From NCBI GenBank assembly GCA_052039575.1, contig JBQGEK010000177.1:1-16284 (forward strand): DNA of 16,284 nt, given 5' to 3'. This stretch comes from Patulibacter sp052039575. GTDB lineage: Bacteria > Actinomycetota > Thermoleophilia > Solirubrobacterales > Solirubrobacteraceae. Positions 1 to 6,657 of this stretch are shown here, piece by piece (the stretch's first letter is position 1; each line of letters begins with the position of its first letter). The notes beneath the pieces were generated by a model that ran no database searches, was not told where the DNA came from, and worked only from the letters and a program-made list of their open reading frames with translations. Both the position numbers and the translations under genes were made by a program.

Positions 1-1
1 C

Positions 2-1489
2 AGCCCGCAGGGTGGCGAGGACCGGGTGCTGGCCGAGCGCAACAAGCGCGACCGGCTGATCGGGGAGAGCGAGCAGGCGGCCCAGGCCGAGCAGACCGCG
101 CTCGCGGCGGTCGAGACGATCCGCGACGAGCTGACCACCGTCGACCAGGACCGCGAGGCCCACGAGCAGGCGTCCCGGGACGCTCGCCGCGTCGTCGTCG
201 ACGCCGAGGAGGCGCTGCGCGACGCGACCCGCGCGGTCGAGCGGCGCCGCAAGGCTCCGGCCGAGGGGCCGCTGGCCGTCCGTCGTGCGCAGATCGTCGG
301 CGAGTTGGCGGCGGAGCGCCGTACCGCGGAACGGTTGCAGCGCGAGCGGGCCGAGCGCGACCAGCGGGTCGCGGTGCTCGACGCCGCGATCGCCGCCGAC
401 CGCGCGGTCGTCCCGCACGGCGAGCGGCTGGCGGCGCTGCTGACCGACGCCCACGCGGCGCTGCGCGCCCGGACCGCCGAGCTCGAGCAGATCGTCGCCG
501 ACGACCGTGCCGGCGGCGACGACATCGCCGGACGGTTGCGGGCCTGCGCCCAGCAGGAAGCCGACCTCAACCAGCGGCTGCGCACGGTCGGCGACCGGCT
601 GACCGCCGCCGAGGTGGCCGCCCAACGGGCCCGCGACCAGGAGCAGGAGATCGTCGCCGAGTTGGCCGAGCTCGCCGAGCGACTCGGACTCGAGGCGACG
701 CCTGCCGAGCAACCGCTGGCTCCGGAGATCGCGGAGGAGCTGCGTACGCGCGTGACCCGGCTGCAACGACGTCGCGAGCAGCTCGGCCCGGTCAACCCGC
801 TGGCCGAGCAGGCCTACGAGGAAGCCCGCACGCACGTCGAGGAGCTCGAGACCCAGCGGACCGACCTCGAGACCGCGCTGCGTGAGCTCGACGGCTTCAT
901 CCGCGACACCGACCGTCAGATCCGCGAGACGTTCGAGCAGACCTTCGCGGCCTGCGCGGCCAACTTCGCCGAGCTCGCCGAGCACGTCTTCCCGGGGGGT
1001 CGCGGCCGGCTGCGGCTGGTCGGCGGCAGCGAGTTGGCTACGGGGGAAGGGGACGGCGACGGCGAGGAGCCGACCGAGGGGGAGGACGGCGACGTCACGC
1101 GTGACGAGGACGTCGGGGTCGAGATCGAGATCACGCCGGCGGGCAAGCAGATGAAGCGCCTGACGCTGATGTCGGGCGGCGAGAAGACGATGACCGCGAT
1201 CGCCTTCCTGTTCGCGGTCTTCCTGGCGCGGCCGAGCCCGTTCTACGTGCTGGACGAGGTCGAGGCCGCGCTCGACGACCTCAACATCGACCGGTTCCTG
1301 CAGCTGTTGCGCCGCTACCGCGATCGCGCCCAGTTCATCGTCGTGACCCACCAGAAGCGCACGATGGACGCCGCAGACGCGCTCTACGGCGTCTCGATGG
1401 GCGGCGACGGCGTGTCGAAGGTCGTCTCGCGCCGTCTGGACCAGACCACCCCGGTATCGTCAGGCGCCGATGGCTCGCGAGTGGACTGA
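2..1489 (+). CDS. smc: Chromosome partition protein SMC, C-terminal part (5' end outside window)
   Basis: SMC is the ATPase of the condensin-like Smc-ScpAB complex that organises and segregates the chromosome. The frame is open from the first bases, so the N-terminal head and hinge lie to the left. What is visible is a long Glu/Arg/Ala-rich coiled coil (to about nt 780), the conserved LGPVNPLAEQAYEE segment (about 783-824), then the C-terminal head. The head has FPGGRGRLRL, the ABC signature SGGEKT at 1172-1189, and Walker B FYVLDEVEAALDD around 1241-1279, followed by the switch histidine in VVTHQKRTM. A Gly/Asp/Glu-rich insert (nt 1043-1111) interrupts the head just before the beta strands leading to the signature. 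The stop codon overlaps ftsY by 20 nt, so the two are probably co-transcribed. The identification is secure; only the missing 5' part is unknown. Confidence 0.96.
   Translation, partial: SPQGGEDRVLAERNKRDRLIGESEQAAQAEQTALAAVETIRDELTTVDQDREAHEQASRDARRVVVDAEEALRDATRAVERRRKAPAEGPLAVRRAQIVGELAAERRTAERLQRERAERDQRVAVLDAAIAADRAVVPHGERLAALLTDAHAALRARTAELEQIVADDRAGGDDIAGRLRACAQQEADLNQRLRTVGDRLTAAEVAAQRARDQEQEIVAELAELAERLGLEATPAEQPLAPEIAEELRTRVTRLQRRREQLGPVNPLAEQAYEEARTHVEELETQRTDLETALRELDGFIRDTDRQIRETFEQTFAACAANFAELAEHVFPGGRGRLRLVGGSELATGEGDGDGEEPTEGEDGDVTRDEDVGVEIEITPAGKQMKRLTLMSGGEKTMTAIAFLFAVFLARPSPFYVLDEVEAALDDLNIDRFLQLLRRYRDRAQFIVVTHQKRTMDAADALYGVSMGGDGVSKVVSRRLDQTTPVSSGADGSRVD
1455..1460 (+). 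promoter_or_regulatory. Candidate -10 element (TATCGT) for ftsY, inside the end of smc
   Basis: TATCGT fits the TANNNT pattern of actinobacterial -10 elements and sits 9 nt before the ftsY ATG. The same arrangement recurs in this window. No -35 element is recognisable. This would allow ftsY transcription independent of smc with almost no leader. It is an inference from pattern alone. Confidence 0.35.
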
Positions 1490-2495
1490 TCTCTTCCTCC
1501 TGGACGAGGAGCACGTGCGGGCGATTCCCGTCGAGGCGCCGGAGAAGCGCGGCCGGTTCTTCAAGCGGCTTCGTCAGAACCTGCGCAAGACCCGCGAGGC
1601 GCTGAGCGTCGAGCTCACGCAGACGCTGTTCGACTCGCTCGACGAGGAGACCTGGGAGCGCCTCGAGGAGGCGCTGATCATGGCCGACTGCGGGGCCAAG
1701 GCGACCGCGGAGATCGTCGGCAAGCTGGAGCAGGAGGCGACCACCGGTGGGGTGACCGACGCCCAGGCGCTGCAGGACCGGCTCGGCGAGCTGCTGGCCG
1801 AGGCGGCCCGGCCGGCCGGCGAGGCCACGATCGACCTGCGTCACGGACCCACGGTGATCATGGTCGCGGGGATCAACGGCACCGGCAAGACGACGTCGAT
1901 CGGCAAGCTCGCCAACACGCTGAGCAACCAGCTCGGCCTGCAGGTCGTGCTCGGCGCCGCCGACACCTTCCGTGCCGCCGCGGTCGAGCAGCTCCAGGTC
2001 TGGGGCGAACGGGCCGGGGTCGAGGTCGTCACCAGCAGCGCGCGCGAATCCGGCGGCGCGGGTGATCCCGCGTCGGTCGCCTACGAAGCCGTTCGCCGTG
2101 GTCGCGAGAGTGGCGCCGACGTCGTGATCGTCGACACCGCCGGCCGGCTGCACACCCAGCAGCCGCTGATGGAGGAGCTGTCGAAGGTCCGCCGCGTGAT
2201 CGACAAGCTGCTGCCGGGCGCACCGCACGAGACGCTGCTGACGATCGACGCGACGACCGGCCAGAACGGGTTGCGTCAGGCGGTCGAGTTCTCGAAGGTC
2301 GCACCGGTGACCGGCATCGTGCTGACTAAGCTCGACGGCTCGGCGAAGGGCGGGATCGCGGTCGCGATCTCCCAGGACCTGGGGATCCCGGTCAAGCTGA
2401 TCGGGATCGGCGAGTCGTTGGAGGACCTGCGGCCGTTCGACGCCGACGACTTCGCGCAGGCGCTCGTTCGCCCCGACGAGCGCGAAGCGGCCTGA
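1470..2495 (+). CDS. ftsY: Signal recognition particle receptor FtsY
   Basis: FtsY is the membrane-associated SRP-GTPase that receives ribosome-nascent-chain/SRP complexes and hands them to the Sec translocon. At 341 aa it has only a short N-terminal part (no long acidic A domain), then the N domain helices (about residues 30-120) and the G domain. Motifs seen are G1 GINGTGKTT (134-142), ADTFRAAAVEQL, G3 DTAGRL (222-227), TIDATTGQNG, G4 TKLD (286-289) with SAKGG, and the closing GIGESLEDLRPFDADDF. The ATG at 1470 is chosen because it gives the expected N-terminal helix and has a TANNNT 9 nt upstream. It overlaps the smc stop by 20 nt. Its partner Ffh lies 1.5 kb downstream, separated by an NfeD/SPFH pair. 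Confidence 0.95.
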   Translation: MAREWTDLFLLDEEHVRAIPVEAPEKRGRFFKRLRQNLRKTREALSVELTQTLFDSLDEETWERLEEALIMADCGAKATAEIVGKLEQEATTGGVTDAQALQDRLGELLAEAARPAGEATIDLRHGPTVIMVAGINGTGKTTSIGKLANTLSNQLGLQVVLGAADTFRAAAVEQLQVWGERAGVEVVTSSARESGGAGDPASVAYEAVRRGRESGADVVIVDTAGRLHTQQPLMEELSKVRRVIDKLLPGAPHETLLTIDATTGQNGLRQAVEFSKVAPVTGIVLTKLDGSAKGGIAVAISQDLGIPVKLIGIGESLEDLRPFDADDFAQALVRPDEREAA

Positions 2496-2523
2496 GCCTG
2501 AGCCACGGCTTCCGGTGCCCCGC

Positions 2524-2529
2524 TAGGCT
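2524..2529 (+). promoter_or_regulatory. -10 element (TAGGCT) giving a leaderless nfeD transcript
   Basis: TAGGCT is followed by 6 nt and then the ATG of the NfeD-like gene at 2536, so a start point at the usual distance would coincide with the start codon. No Shine-Dalgarno sequence or -35 box is visible. The sequence CTAGGCTGGCnnTAT is shared with the promoter of the next gene at 3008-3022. Confidence 0.6.
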
Positions 2530-2535
2530 GGCGGT

Positions 2536-2964
2536 ATGGACACCACGGTGATCTGGATCGTGCTCGGAGTCGCCCTGGCGGCCGGAGAGGTCCTGACGCT
2601 GGGGCTGTTCATGGCGCCGTTCTCGATCGGCGCCGTCGGCGCCGCGATCACCTCGGCCGCCGGTGGCGGTCTGGTGCCGCAGGTCGCGATCTTCTCGCTG
2701 CTCACGGTCGCGTCGTTCTGGCTGCTCCGCCCGATCGCAAAACGCCACCTCCGTCAGACGTCCGAGACCAAGACCGGTACCGCCGCCCTGGTCGGGCGGA
2801 CGGCGATCGTCGTCGCCGCGATCGAAGGTCCCGAGATGGCGGGCCAGGTCCGGCTCGACGGCGAGATCTGGACCGCCCGCGGCGCGGGCTTGGAGCAGGT
2901 TCCGGCCGGTACCACCGTCACGGTTCTCGAGATCCAGGGCGCCACCGCGGTCGTCACCGACTGA
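2536..2964 (+). CDS. nfeD: NfeD-like membrane protein (short form)
   Basis: The protein is 142 aa. Three hydrophobic segments lie at about residues 5-25, 27-46 and 48-68, followed by a soluble C-terminal domain (about 80-142) with the GRTAIVV...GQVRLDGEIWTARG pattern of the NfeD OB-fold. There is no ClpP-like serine protease domain, so this is the short NfeD type. Short NfeD proteins are usually encoded beside an SPFH/stomatin partner, as here, and the OB-fold is thought to face the cytoplasm and bind that partner; the pair is linked to membrane-microdomain organisation and protein quality control. Substrate and process in this organism are unknown. The ATG at 2536 is supported by a leaderless-type TAGGCT six nt upstream. 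Confidence 0.85.
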   Translation: MDTTVIWIVLGVALAAGEVLTLGLFMAPFSIGAVGAAITSAAGGGLVPQVAIFSLLTVASFWLLRPIAKRHLRQTSETKTGTAALVGRTAIVVAAIEGPEMAGQVRLDGEIWTARGAGLEQVPAGTTVTVLEIQGATAVVTD

Positions 2965-3008
2965 CGAGCCGTTCACGGGATCGCGACCGGGGGCGCTGGT
3001 CCGTCCAC

Positions 3009-3014
3009 TAGGCT
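3009..3014 (+). promoter_or_regulatory. -10 element (TAGGCT) for the SPFH gene
   Basis: TAGGCT sits in the 108-nt gap between nfeD and the SPFH gene. A start point 6-7 nt downstream would be near A3021 and give a leader of about 52 nt. The core CTAGGCTGGCnnTAT is the same as in the nfeD promoter. No -35 box is recognisable. Confidence 0.55.
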
Positions 3015-3026
3015 GGCCCTATCGAA

Positions 3027-3052
3027 CGGGGCGTGGAACGACCCACGTCCCG
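3027..3052 (+). promoter_or_regulatory. Leader hairpin between SPFH promoter and ribosome binding site
   Basis: Bases 3027-3036 can pair with 3043-3052 to form a 10-bp stem (one G-U pair, otherwise Watson-Crick) closing a 6-nt loop. It would begin about 6 nt into the predicted transcript and end 8 nt before the GGAGG. There is no T-run behind it, so it looks more like a leader structure or RNA stabiliser than a terminator. Function is inferred only from position. Confidence 0.45.
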
Positions 3053-3060
3053 GATCCCCT

Positions 3061-3065
3061 GGAGG
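3061..3065 (+). promoter_or_regulatory. Shine-Dalgarno GGAGG deciding the SPFH start
   Basis: A perfect GGAGG lies 7 nt before the GTG at 3073. It is one of only three clear Shine-Dalgarno sites seen before genes in this window and fixes the GTG as the start. Confidence 0.75.
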
Positions 3066-3072
3066 CTGTTCC

Positions 3073-3984
3073 GTGATCGCCATCGTCCTCGCAATCCTCT
3101 TCCTCTTCGCGTTGCTGCTCGCCGCGAAGACGGTGCGGATCATCCCGCAAGCCCGTGCGGGCATCGTCGAACGGTTCGGACGCTATACCCGCACGCTCGA
3201 GCCCGGCCTGCGGATCACGGTGCCGTTCATCGACCGGCTGCTGCCGCTGCAGGACCTGCGCGAGCAGGTCGTCAGCTTCCCGCCGAACTCGGTGATCACC
3301 GAGGACAACGTGTCGGTCTCGATCGACACGGTGATCTACTTCCAGATCACCGATCCGAAGGCGACCACCTACGAAGTCGCCAACCCGCTGCAGGCGGTCG
3401 AGCAGTTGACCGCCACCACGCTGCGGAACGTCGTCGGCGGCATGACGCTGGAGCAGGCGCTGACCTCGCGCGACGAGATCAACGGGCAGCTGCGGACGGT
3501 GCTCGACGAGGCGACCGGCAAGTGGGGGATCCGGGTCAGCCGGGTCGAGCTGAAGGCAATCGACCCGCCGGCCACGATCCTCGACGCGATGGAGAAGCAG
3601 ATGCGCGCGGAGCGCGATCGCCGCGCGCAGATCCTGACCGCGGAGGGCACCAAGCAGGCGCAGATCCTCAACGCCCAGGGCGAGAAGGAAGCGGCCGTGC
3701 TGAAGGCCGAGGGCTCGAAGTCCGCAGCGATCCTGCGCGCCGAGGGTGAGGCGAAGGCGATCGACACCGTCTTCCAGGCGATCCACGCCGGTCAGCCCGA
3801 CAAGGAGCTGCTCAGCTACCAGTACCTGCAGATGCTGCCGGAGCTGGCCAAGGGCGACGCCAACAAGGTCTTCGTGATCCCGGGCGAGATCACCCAGGCG
3901 CTGTCGGGTCTCAGCAGCACCGTCGAGCAGATCCGCGAGGGCGTCAGCGCGCCGACGCCCGGCGGGGACGTCGTGCGGCACTGA
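3073..3984 (+). CDS. SPFH/stomatin-like (slipin/QmcA-type) membrane protein
   Basis: The protein is 303 aa. It has one N-terminal hydrophobic anchor (about residues 2-18), then an SPFH (band 7) domain (about 22-180) with the hallmarks QARAGIVERFGRY, LEPGLRITVPFID and VSVSIDTVIYFQITDP. After it comes an alanine/glutamate-rich coiled coil containing four 11-residue repeats (185-228), then a short C-terminal segment. Such proteins oligomerise on the inner membrane and scaffold microdomains; relatives hold or regulate membrane proteases and partner with NfeD. The adjoining NfeD-like gene fits this pairing. The GTG start is fixed by GGAGG at 7 nt. It has its own promoter and a structured leader, and ffh follows after 22 nt, so read-through into ffh is likely. 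Exact subfamily is uncertain. Confidence 0.9.
   Translation: MIAIVLAILFLFALLLAAKTVRIIPQARAGIVERFGRYTRTLEPGLRITVPFIDRLLPLQDLREQVVSFPPNSVITEDNVSVSIDTVIYFQITDPKATTYEVANPLQAVEQLTATTLRNVVGGMTLEQALTSRDEINGQLRTVLDEATGKWGIRVSRVELKAIDPPATILDAMEKQMRAERDRRAQILTAEGTKQAQILNAQGEKEAAVLKAEGSKSAAILRAEGEAKAIDTVFQAIHAGQPDKELLSYQYLQMLPELAKGDANKVFVIPGEITQALSGLSSTVEQIREGVSAPTPGGDVVRH
3625..3756 (+). repeat. Four tandem 11-residue coiled-coil repeats in the SPFH protein
   Basis: Residues 185-195, 196-206, 207-217 and 218-228 align as AQILTAEGTKQ, AQILNAQGEKE, AAVLKAEGSKS and AAILRAEGEAK. The 11-residue (hendecad) spacing suggests a right-handed or straight coiled coil. The repeat is diverged at DNA level, so it is a protein repeat rather than a recent duplication. 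Confidence 0.85.
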
Positions 3985-4006
3985 TCTCGTGCGAAACTGA
4001 CCGTCC

Positions 4007-5437
4007 GTGTTCGACGCCCTCTCCGAAAAGCTCCAATCGACCCTCGACGAGGTTCGCCAGCGCGGCACCCTGTCCGAAGCCGACGTCAACGCCGCGATGC
4101 GCGAGATCCGTCTCGCGCTGCTCGAGGCGGACGTCAACTTCCGGGTCGTCAAGTCGTTCACGGCGACGGTCAAGGAGCGCTGCCTCGGGGCGGACGTCCT
4201 CAGCCAGCTGAACCCCGGTCAGCAGGTCGTCAAGATCGTCCACGAGGAGCTCGTCGAGCTGATGGGCGGCGAGGCGGAGGGCATCGAGTTCGCCTCCAGC
4301 CCGCCGACGGTGATCCTGATGTCGGGCCTGCAGGGCTCCGGCAAGACGACCGCGGTGGCCAAGCTGGCGCGGTGGTTGAAGGAGGAGAAGGGCTCGGCCG
4401 TCGCGGTCGCCGCCTGTGACGTCCAGCGTCCGGCCGCGGTCGAGCAGCTGCGGCTGGTCGGTGGTCAGGCCGGTGCCACCGTCTATGACCGCGGGATCGA
4501 GCTGCCCGCCGTCGAGGTCGCCCGCTGGGCGCTCGACCAGGCCAAGCAGGACGGCAAGGACGTCCTGATCGTGGATACCGCCGGTCGTCTGCACGTCGAC
4601 CAGGCGCTGATGGACGAGCTGGTTGCGATCCGCGACGCGGTCCGGCCCGACACCGTGCTGCTGACGGTCGACGCGATGACCGGTCAGGACGCGGTCAACG
4701 TCGCCGAGCAGTTCTCCGCGGCGGCCGGGTTCGACGGCGTCGTGATGTCGAAGCTCGACGGTGACGCCCGCGGCGGCGCGGCGCTGTCGGTCAAGGCGGT
4801 CACCGGCAAGCCGATCCTGTTTGCGTCGACCGGCGAGAAGCTGCCGGACTTCCAGGCGTTCCATCCGGACCGGATGGCGCAGCGGATCCTCGGCATGGGC
4901 GACGTGCTGTCGCTGATCGAGCAGGCCGGCAAGGAGATCGACGAGACCGACGCCAAGGCGCTCGAGCGCAAGCTGCGGCGCAACGAGTTCACGCTCGAGG
5001 ACTTCCTCAAGCAGATGAAGATGATCCGGCGGATGGGTCCGCTGTCGAAGGTGATGGGGATGCTCCCCGGCGTCGGGTCGCAGCTCAAGGACGCCAACAT
5101 CGACGACCGCGAGATGGACCGGGTCGAGGCGATCATCCTGTCGATGACACCGAAGGAGCGCCGTCACCCGGAGCTGATCAAGGGCGGTCGCCGGCTGCGG
5201 ATCGCCAAGGGCTCCGGCACCACGGTCCAGCAAGTCAACCAGCTCGTCAAGAACTTCCAGCAGATGCGGAAGATGATGAAGCAGATGAGCAAGGGCAAGA
5301 TGGGGGACCTGGGCCAGCTGATGGGTGGCGCGGGCGGCGGCGCGATGCCCGCCGGACTGCCTCCGGGAATGGGCGGTGCCGCCAAGGCAGCGGGTGTTCG
5401 CGGCGGCAAGCGCGCCGCGAAGCGACGCAAGCGCTGA
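4007..5437 (+). CDS. ffh: Signal recognition particle protein Ffh (SRP54)
   Basis: Ffh is the GTPase of the signal recognition particle. It binds hydrophobic signal sequences with 4.5S RNA and docks on FtsY. At 476 aa it has the full N, G and M domains. Visible are the N domain (MREIRLALLEADVNFRVVK), G1 GLQGSGKTT (107-115), CDVQRPAAVEQL, G3 DTAGRL, G4 SKLDGDARGG (Ser for the usual Thr), and the methionine-rich M domain from about 328 (FTLEDFLKQMKMIRRMG, then KGSGTTVQQVNQLVKNFQQM). It ends in a Gly/Met/Lys-rich tail. The GTG at 4007 gives the standard N-terminus and lies 22 nt after the SPFH stop; no Shine-Dalgarno is visible. The SRP RNA gene is not in this window. Confidence 0.97.
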   Translation: MFDALSEKLQSTLDEVRQRGTLSEADVNAAMREIRLALLEADVNFRVVKSFTATVKERCLGADVLSQLNPGQQVVKIVHEELVELMGGEAEGIEFASSPPTVILMSGLQGSGKTTAVAKLARWLKEEKGSAVAVAACDVQRPAAVEQLRLVGGQAGATVYDRGIELPAVEVARWALDQAKQDGKDVLIVDTAGRLHVDQALMDELVAIRDAVRPDTVLLTVDAMTGQDAVNVAEQFSAAAGFDGVVMSKLDGDARGGAALSVKAVTGKPILFASTGEKLPDFQAFHPDRMAQRILGMGDVLSLIEQAGKEIDETDAKALERKLRRNEFTLEDFLKQMKMIRRMGPLSKVMGMLPGVGSQLKDANIDDREMDRVEAIILSMTPKERRHPELIKGGRRLRIAKGSGTTVQQVNQLVKNFQQMRKMMKQMSKGKMGDLGQLMGGAGGGAMPAGLPPGMGGAAKAAGVRGGKRAAKRRKR

Positions 5438-5445
5438 CCGGCGGG

Positions 5446-5476
5446 GCCGCCCGTCCGCGTGCCGCACGACGGCGGC
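5446..5476 (+). terminator. Candidate ffh terminator hairpin (no T-run)
   Basis: GCCGCC (5446-5451) pairs with GGCGGC (5471-5476), GTC (5453-5455) with GAC (5468-5470), and GTG (5459-5461) with CAC (5465-5467), leaving one- and three-base bulges and a CCG loop. It lies 8 nt after the ffh stop and before the rpsP promoter. GC-rich genomes often lack T-runs at terminators, so this is plausible but unproven. Confidence 0.35.
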
Positions 5477-5490
5477 GGGGGCGATCACGC

Positions 5491-5496
5491 TACGAT
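5491..5496 (+). promoter_or_regulatory. Candidate -10 element (TACGAT) for rpsP operon
   Basis: TACGAT follows the ffh hairpin and precedes rpsP by 67 nt, giving a predicted leader of about 60 nt. The pattern matches the other TANNNT elements of the window. No clear -35 is seen. Confidence 0.5.
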
Positions 5497-5512
5497 TCAT
5501 GACCTTCGGCGC

Positions 5513-5535
5513 GGGCGCGTTCCTGCCCTGCGCCC
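5513..5535 (+). promoter_or_regulatory. Possible leader hairpin upstream of rpsP
   Basis: GGGCGC (5513-5518) can pair with GCGCCC (5530-5535) around an 11-nt loop, between the predicted start point and the GAAGGA ribosome binding site. Ribosomal protein operons are often regulated through leader structures, but nothing here identifies a ligand. Confidence 0.25.
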
Positions 5536-5552
5536 ATCCCGAGACCGTGACT

Positions 5553-5558
5553 GAAGGA
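5553..5558 (+). promoter_or_regulatory. Shine-Dalgarno GAAGGA for rpsP
   Basis: GAAGGA lies 5 nt before the GTG at 5564 and fixes that codon as the rpsP start. Confidence 0.6.
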
Positions 5559-5563
5559 CGTTC

Positions 5564-5812
5564 GTGGCTGTTCGACTGAGGCTTACCCGCGTGGGAAGCA
5601 AGAAGAACCCGGTGTGGCGCGTGGTCGCCACCGATTCCCGCAACCAGCGTGATGGCCGGGTGATCGAGACCATCGGTCAGTACAACGCGCAGACCGAGCC
5701 GTCCACGATCGTGCTGAACGAAGAGCGCGTGCAGCACTGGCTGTCCGTCGGCGCCCAGCCGTCGGGCACCGTCAAGAAGCTCCTGCGCACGCAGGGCATC
5801 CAGGCGCGCTAG
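5564..5812 (+). CDS. rpsP: 30S ribosomal protein S16
   Basis: S16 is a small-subunit protein needed for 30S assembly. At 82 aa it has the usual length. The N-terminus AVRLRLTRVGSKKNPVWRVV, the segment DGRVIETIGQYNAQ, and the C-terminal ERVQHWLSVGAQPSGTVKKLL are diagnostic. The GTG start has GAAGGA 5 nt upstream. It heads a compact run rpsP-khpA-rimM-trmD, the standard bacterial arrangement for genes of 30S maturation and tRNA modification, with khpA starting 13 nt after its stop. Confidence 0.97.
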   Translation: MAVRLRLTRVGSKKNPVWRVVATDSRNQRDGRVIETIGQYNAQTEPSTIVLNEERVQHWLSVGAQPSGTVKKLLRTQGIQAR

Positions 5813-5825
5813 ACCGCTTCCCGCG

Positions 5826-6095
5826 ATGACGACCCCCGAGGCCGAGCCGAGCGTCATCGCGGCGCTGCTCGCCGACGTGACGCGTGCGATCGTCGACGAG
5901 CCGGACGCCGTGGAGGTCGTCGAGCTGCCGGAGGGGGACGACAGCAGCGTCGTCTTCGAGCTCCGGGTGGCCCCGGACGACTACGGCAAGGTGATCGGCA
6001 GGGGTGGGCGCACGGCCTACGCCCTGCGCACGGTGGTGAAGGTCGCGGCGGCCCACCACGACCAGCGGGTCCTCGTCGACATCGTCGACGACTGA
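5826..6095 (+). CDS. khpA: KH-domain RNA-binding protein KhpA
   Basis: The protein is 89 aa. Its second half is a single KH domain with the nucleic-acid-binding GXXG loop, here IGRGG (GRGG at residues 58-61), in the context DDYGKVIGRGGRTAYALR. The first 40 residues form an acidic alpha/beta lead-in. KhpA proteins bind many RNAs in Gram-positive bacteria, often with KhpB/Jag, and affect cell elongation and translation. Its location between rpsP and rimM is the classic site for this gene. It is slightly longer at the N-terminus than the usual 75-80 aa. No Shine-Dalgarno is visible before the ATG, so translational coupling to rpsP is likely. Confidence 0.92.
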   Translation: MTTPEAEPSVIAALLADVTRAIVDEPDAVEVVELPEGDDSSVVFELRVAPDDYGKVIGRGGRTAYALRTVVKVAAAHHDQRVLVDIVDD

Positions 6096-6096
6096 C

Positions 6097-6654
6097 GTGC
6101 CCGGCGAGACCACCTCGACCGGCGAGCCGGGCCTGTCGGCCGGCTGGGTCGGCAAGCCGCACGGCCTCGACGGGACCATGCACGTGACCCGCCCGCGCGG
6201 TCCGCTGCTGGCCGCCGGTGCCACGGTGACGGTCGACGGGATCGACCGCAAGATCGTCCACCGCGGCGGCACCGACGCACGGCCGCTGCTGCGGCTCGAG
6301 GGCCTCGACCACATCACCGCGGTCGAAGCGCTGCGGGGCAAGGATCTGATCGTCCCGCGGTCGGCGCTGCCGCCGCTCGAGGCCGACGAATTCTGGCCCG
6401 ACGAGCTGGTCGGGATGCCGGTGCACTCGACCGGAGGTGCGGTCGTCGGCGAGGTCGCGAACGTGCTGGTGCTGCCGTCCTGCGACGGGCTCGTGGTTCG
6501 GCGGCCCGTGGCCGCCGACCTGCTGGTGCCGCTGCACCGGGAGGCCGTGCCCGAGCTCGACGCCGAGGCCGGACGGATCGTGGTCGACCTGGCGTTCATG
6601 GGCGAGGACGAGCCGACGGCGGACGGCGACGCCGCGACCGAGGACCGGGGCTAG
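6097..6654 (+). CDS. rimM: Ribosome maturation factor RimM
   Basis: RimM binds S19 and helps mature the 30S head. The 185-aa product has the N-terminal RimM barrel (about residues 14-95, opening with AGWVGKPHGLDGTMHV and including the A-V-E-A-L-R-G-K element) and a C-terminal PRC-barrel (about 98-172) beginning LEADEFWPDELVGMPV. The last 15-20 residues form an acidic, probably disordered tail. The GTG start lies one base after the khpA stop, and trmD begins 3 nt after the rimM stop, so translational coupling across khpA-rimM-trmD is likely. The N-terminal 12 residues are low-complexity; a slightly later start cannot be excluded. Confidence 0.94.
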   Translation: MPGETTSTGEPGLSAGWVGKPHGLDGTMHVTRPRGPLLAAGATVTVDGIDRKIVHRGGTDARPLLRLEGLDHITAVEALRGKDLIVPRSALPPLEADEFWPDELVGMPVHSTGGAVVGEVANVLVLPSCDGLVVRRPVAADLLVPLHREAVPELDAEAGRIVVDLAFMGEDEPTADGDAATEDRG

Positions 6655-6657
6655 CCC

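Noticed and set aside
3993..3998. GAAACT eight nt before the ffh GTG as a -10 element
   Set aside because: Lacks the first T of TANNNT. ffh is close enough to the SPFH gene to be read from its promoter.
5499..5579. Short upstream frame MTFGAGAFLPC overlapping the rpsP start
   Set aside because: Its ATG lies only 2 nt after the TACGAT element, upstream of the expected transcription start, and it has no ribosome binding site.
3944..5857. 637-codon minus-strand open frame opposite ffh
   Set aside because: Composition (Leu/Asp/Arg/His-rich, no domain pattern) and full overlap with an unmistakable ffh mark it as a shadow frame. The same holds for minus-strand frames opposite smc/ftsY, rimM/trmD, rplS-rnhB, thiD and ilvD.
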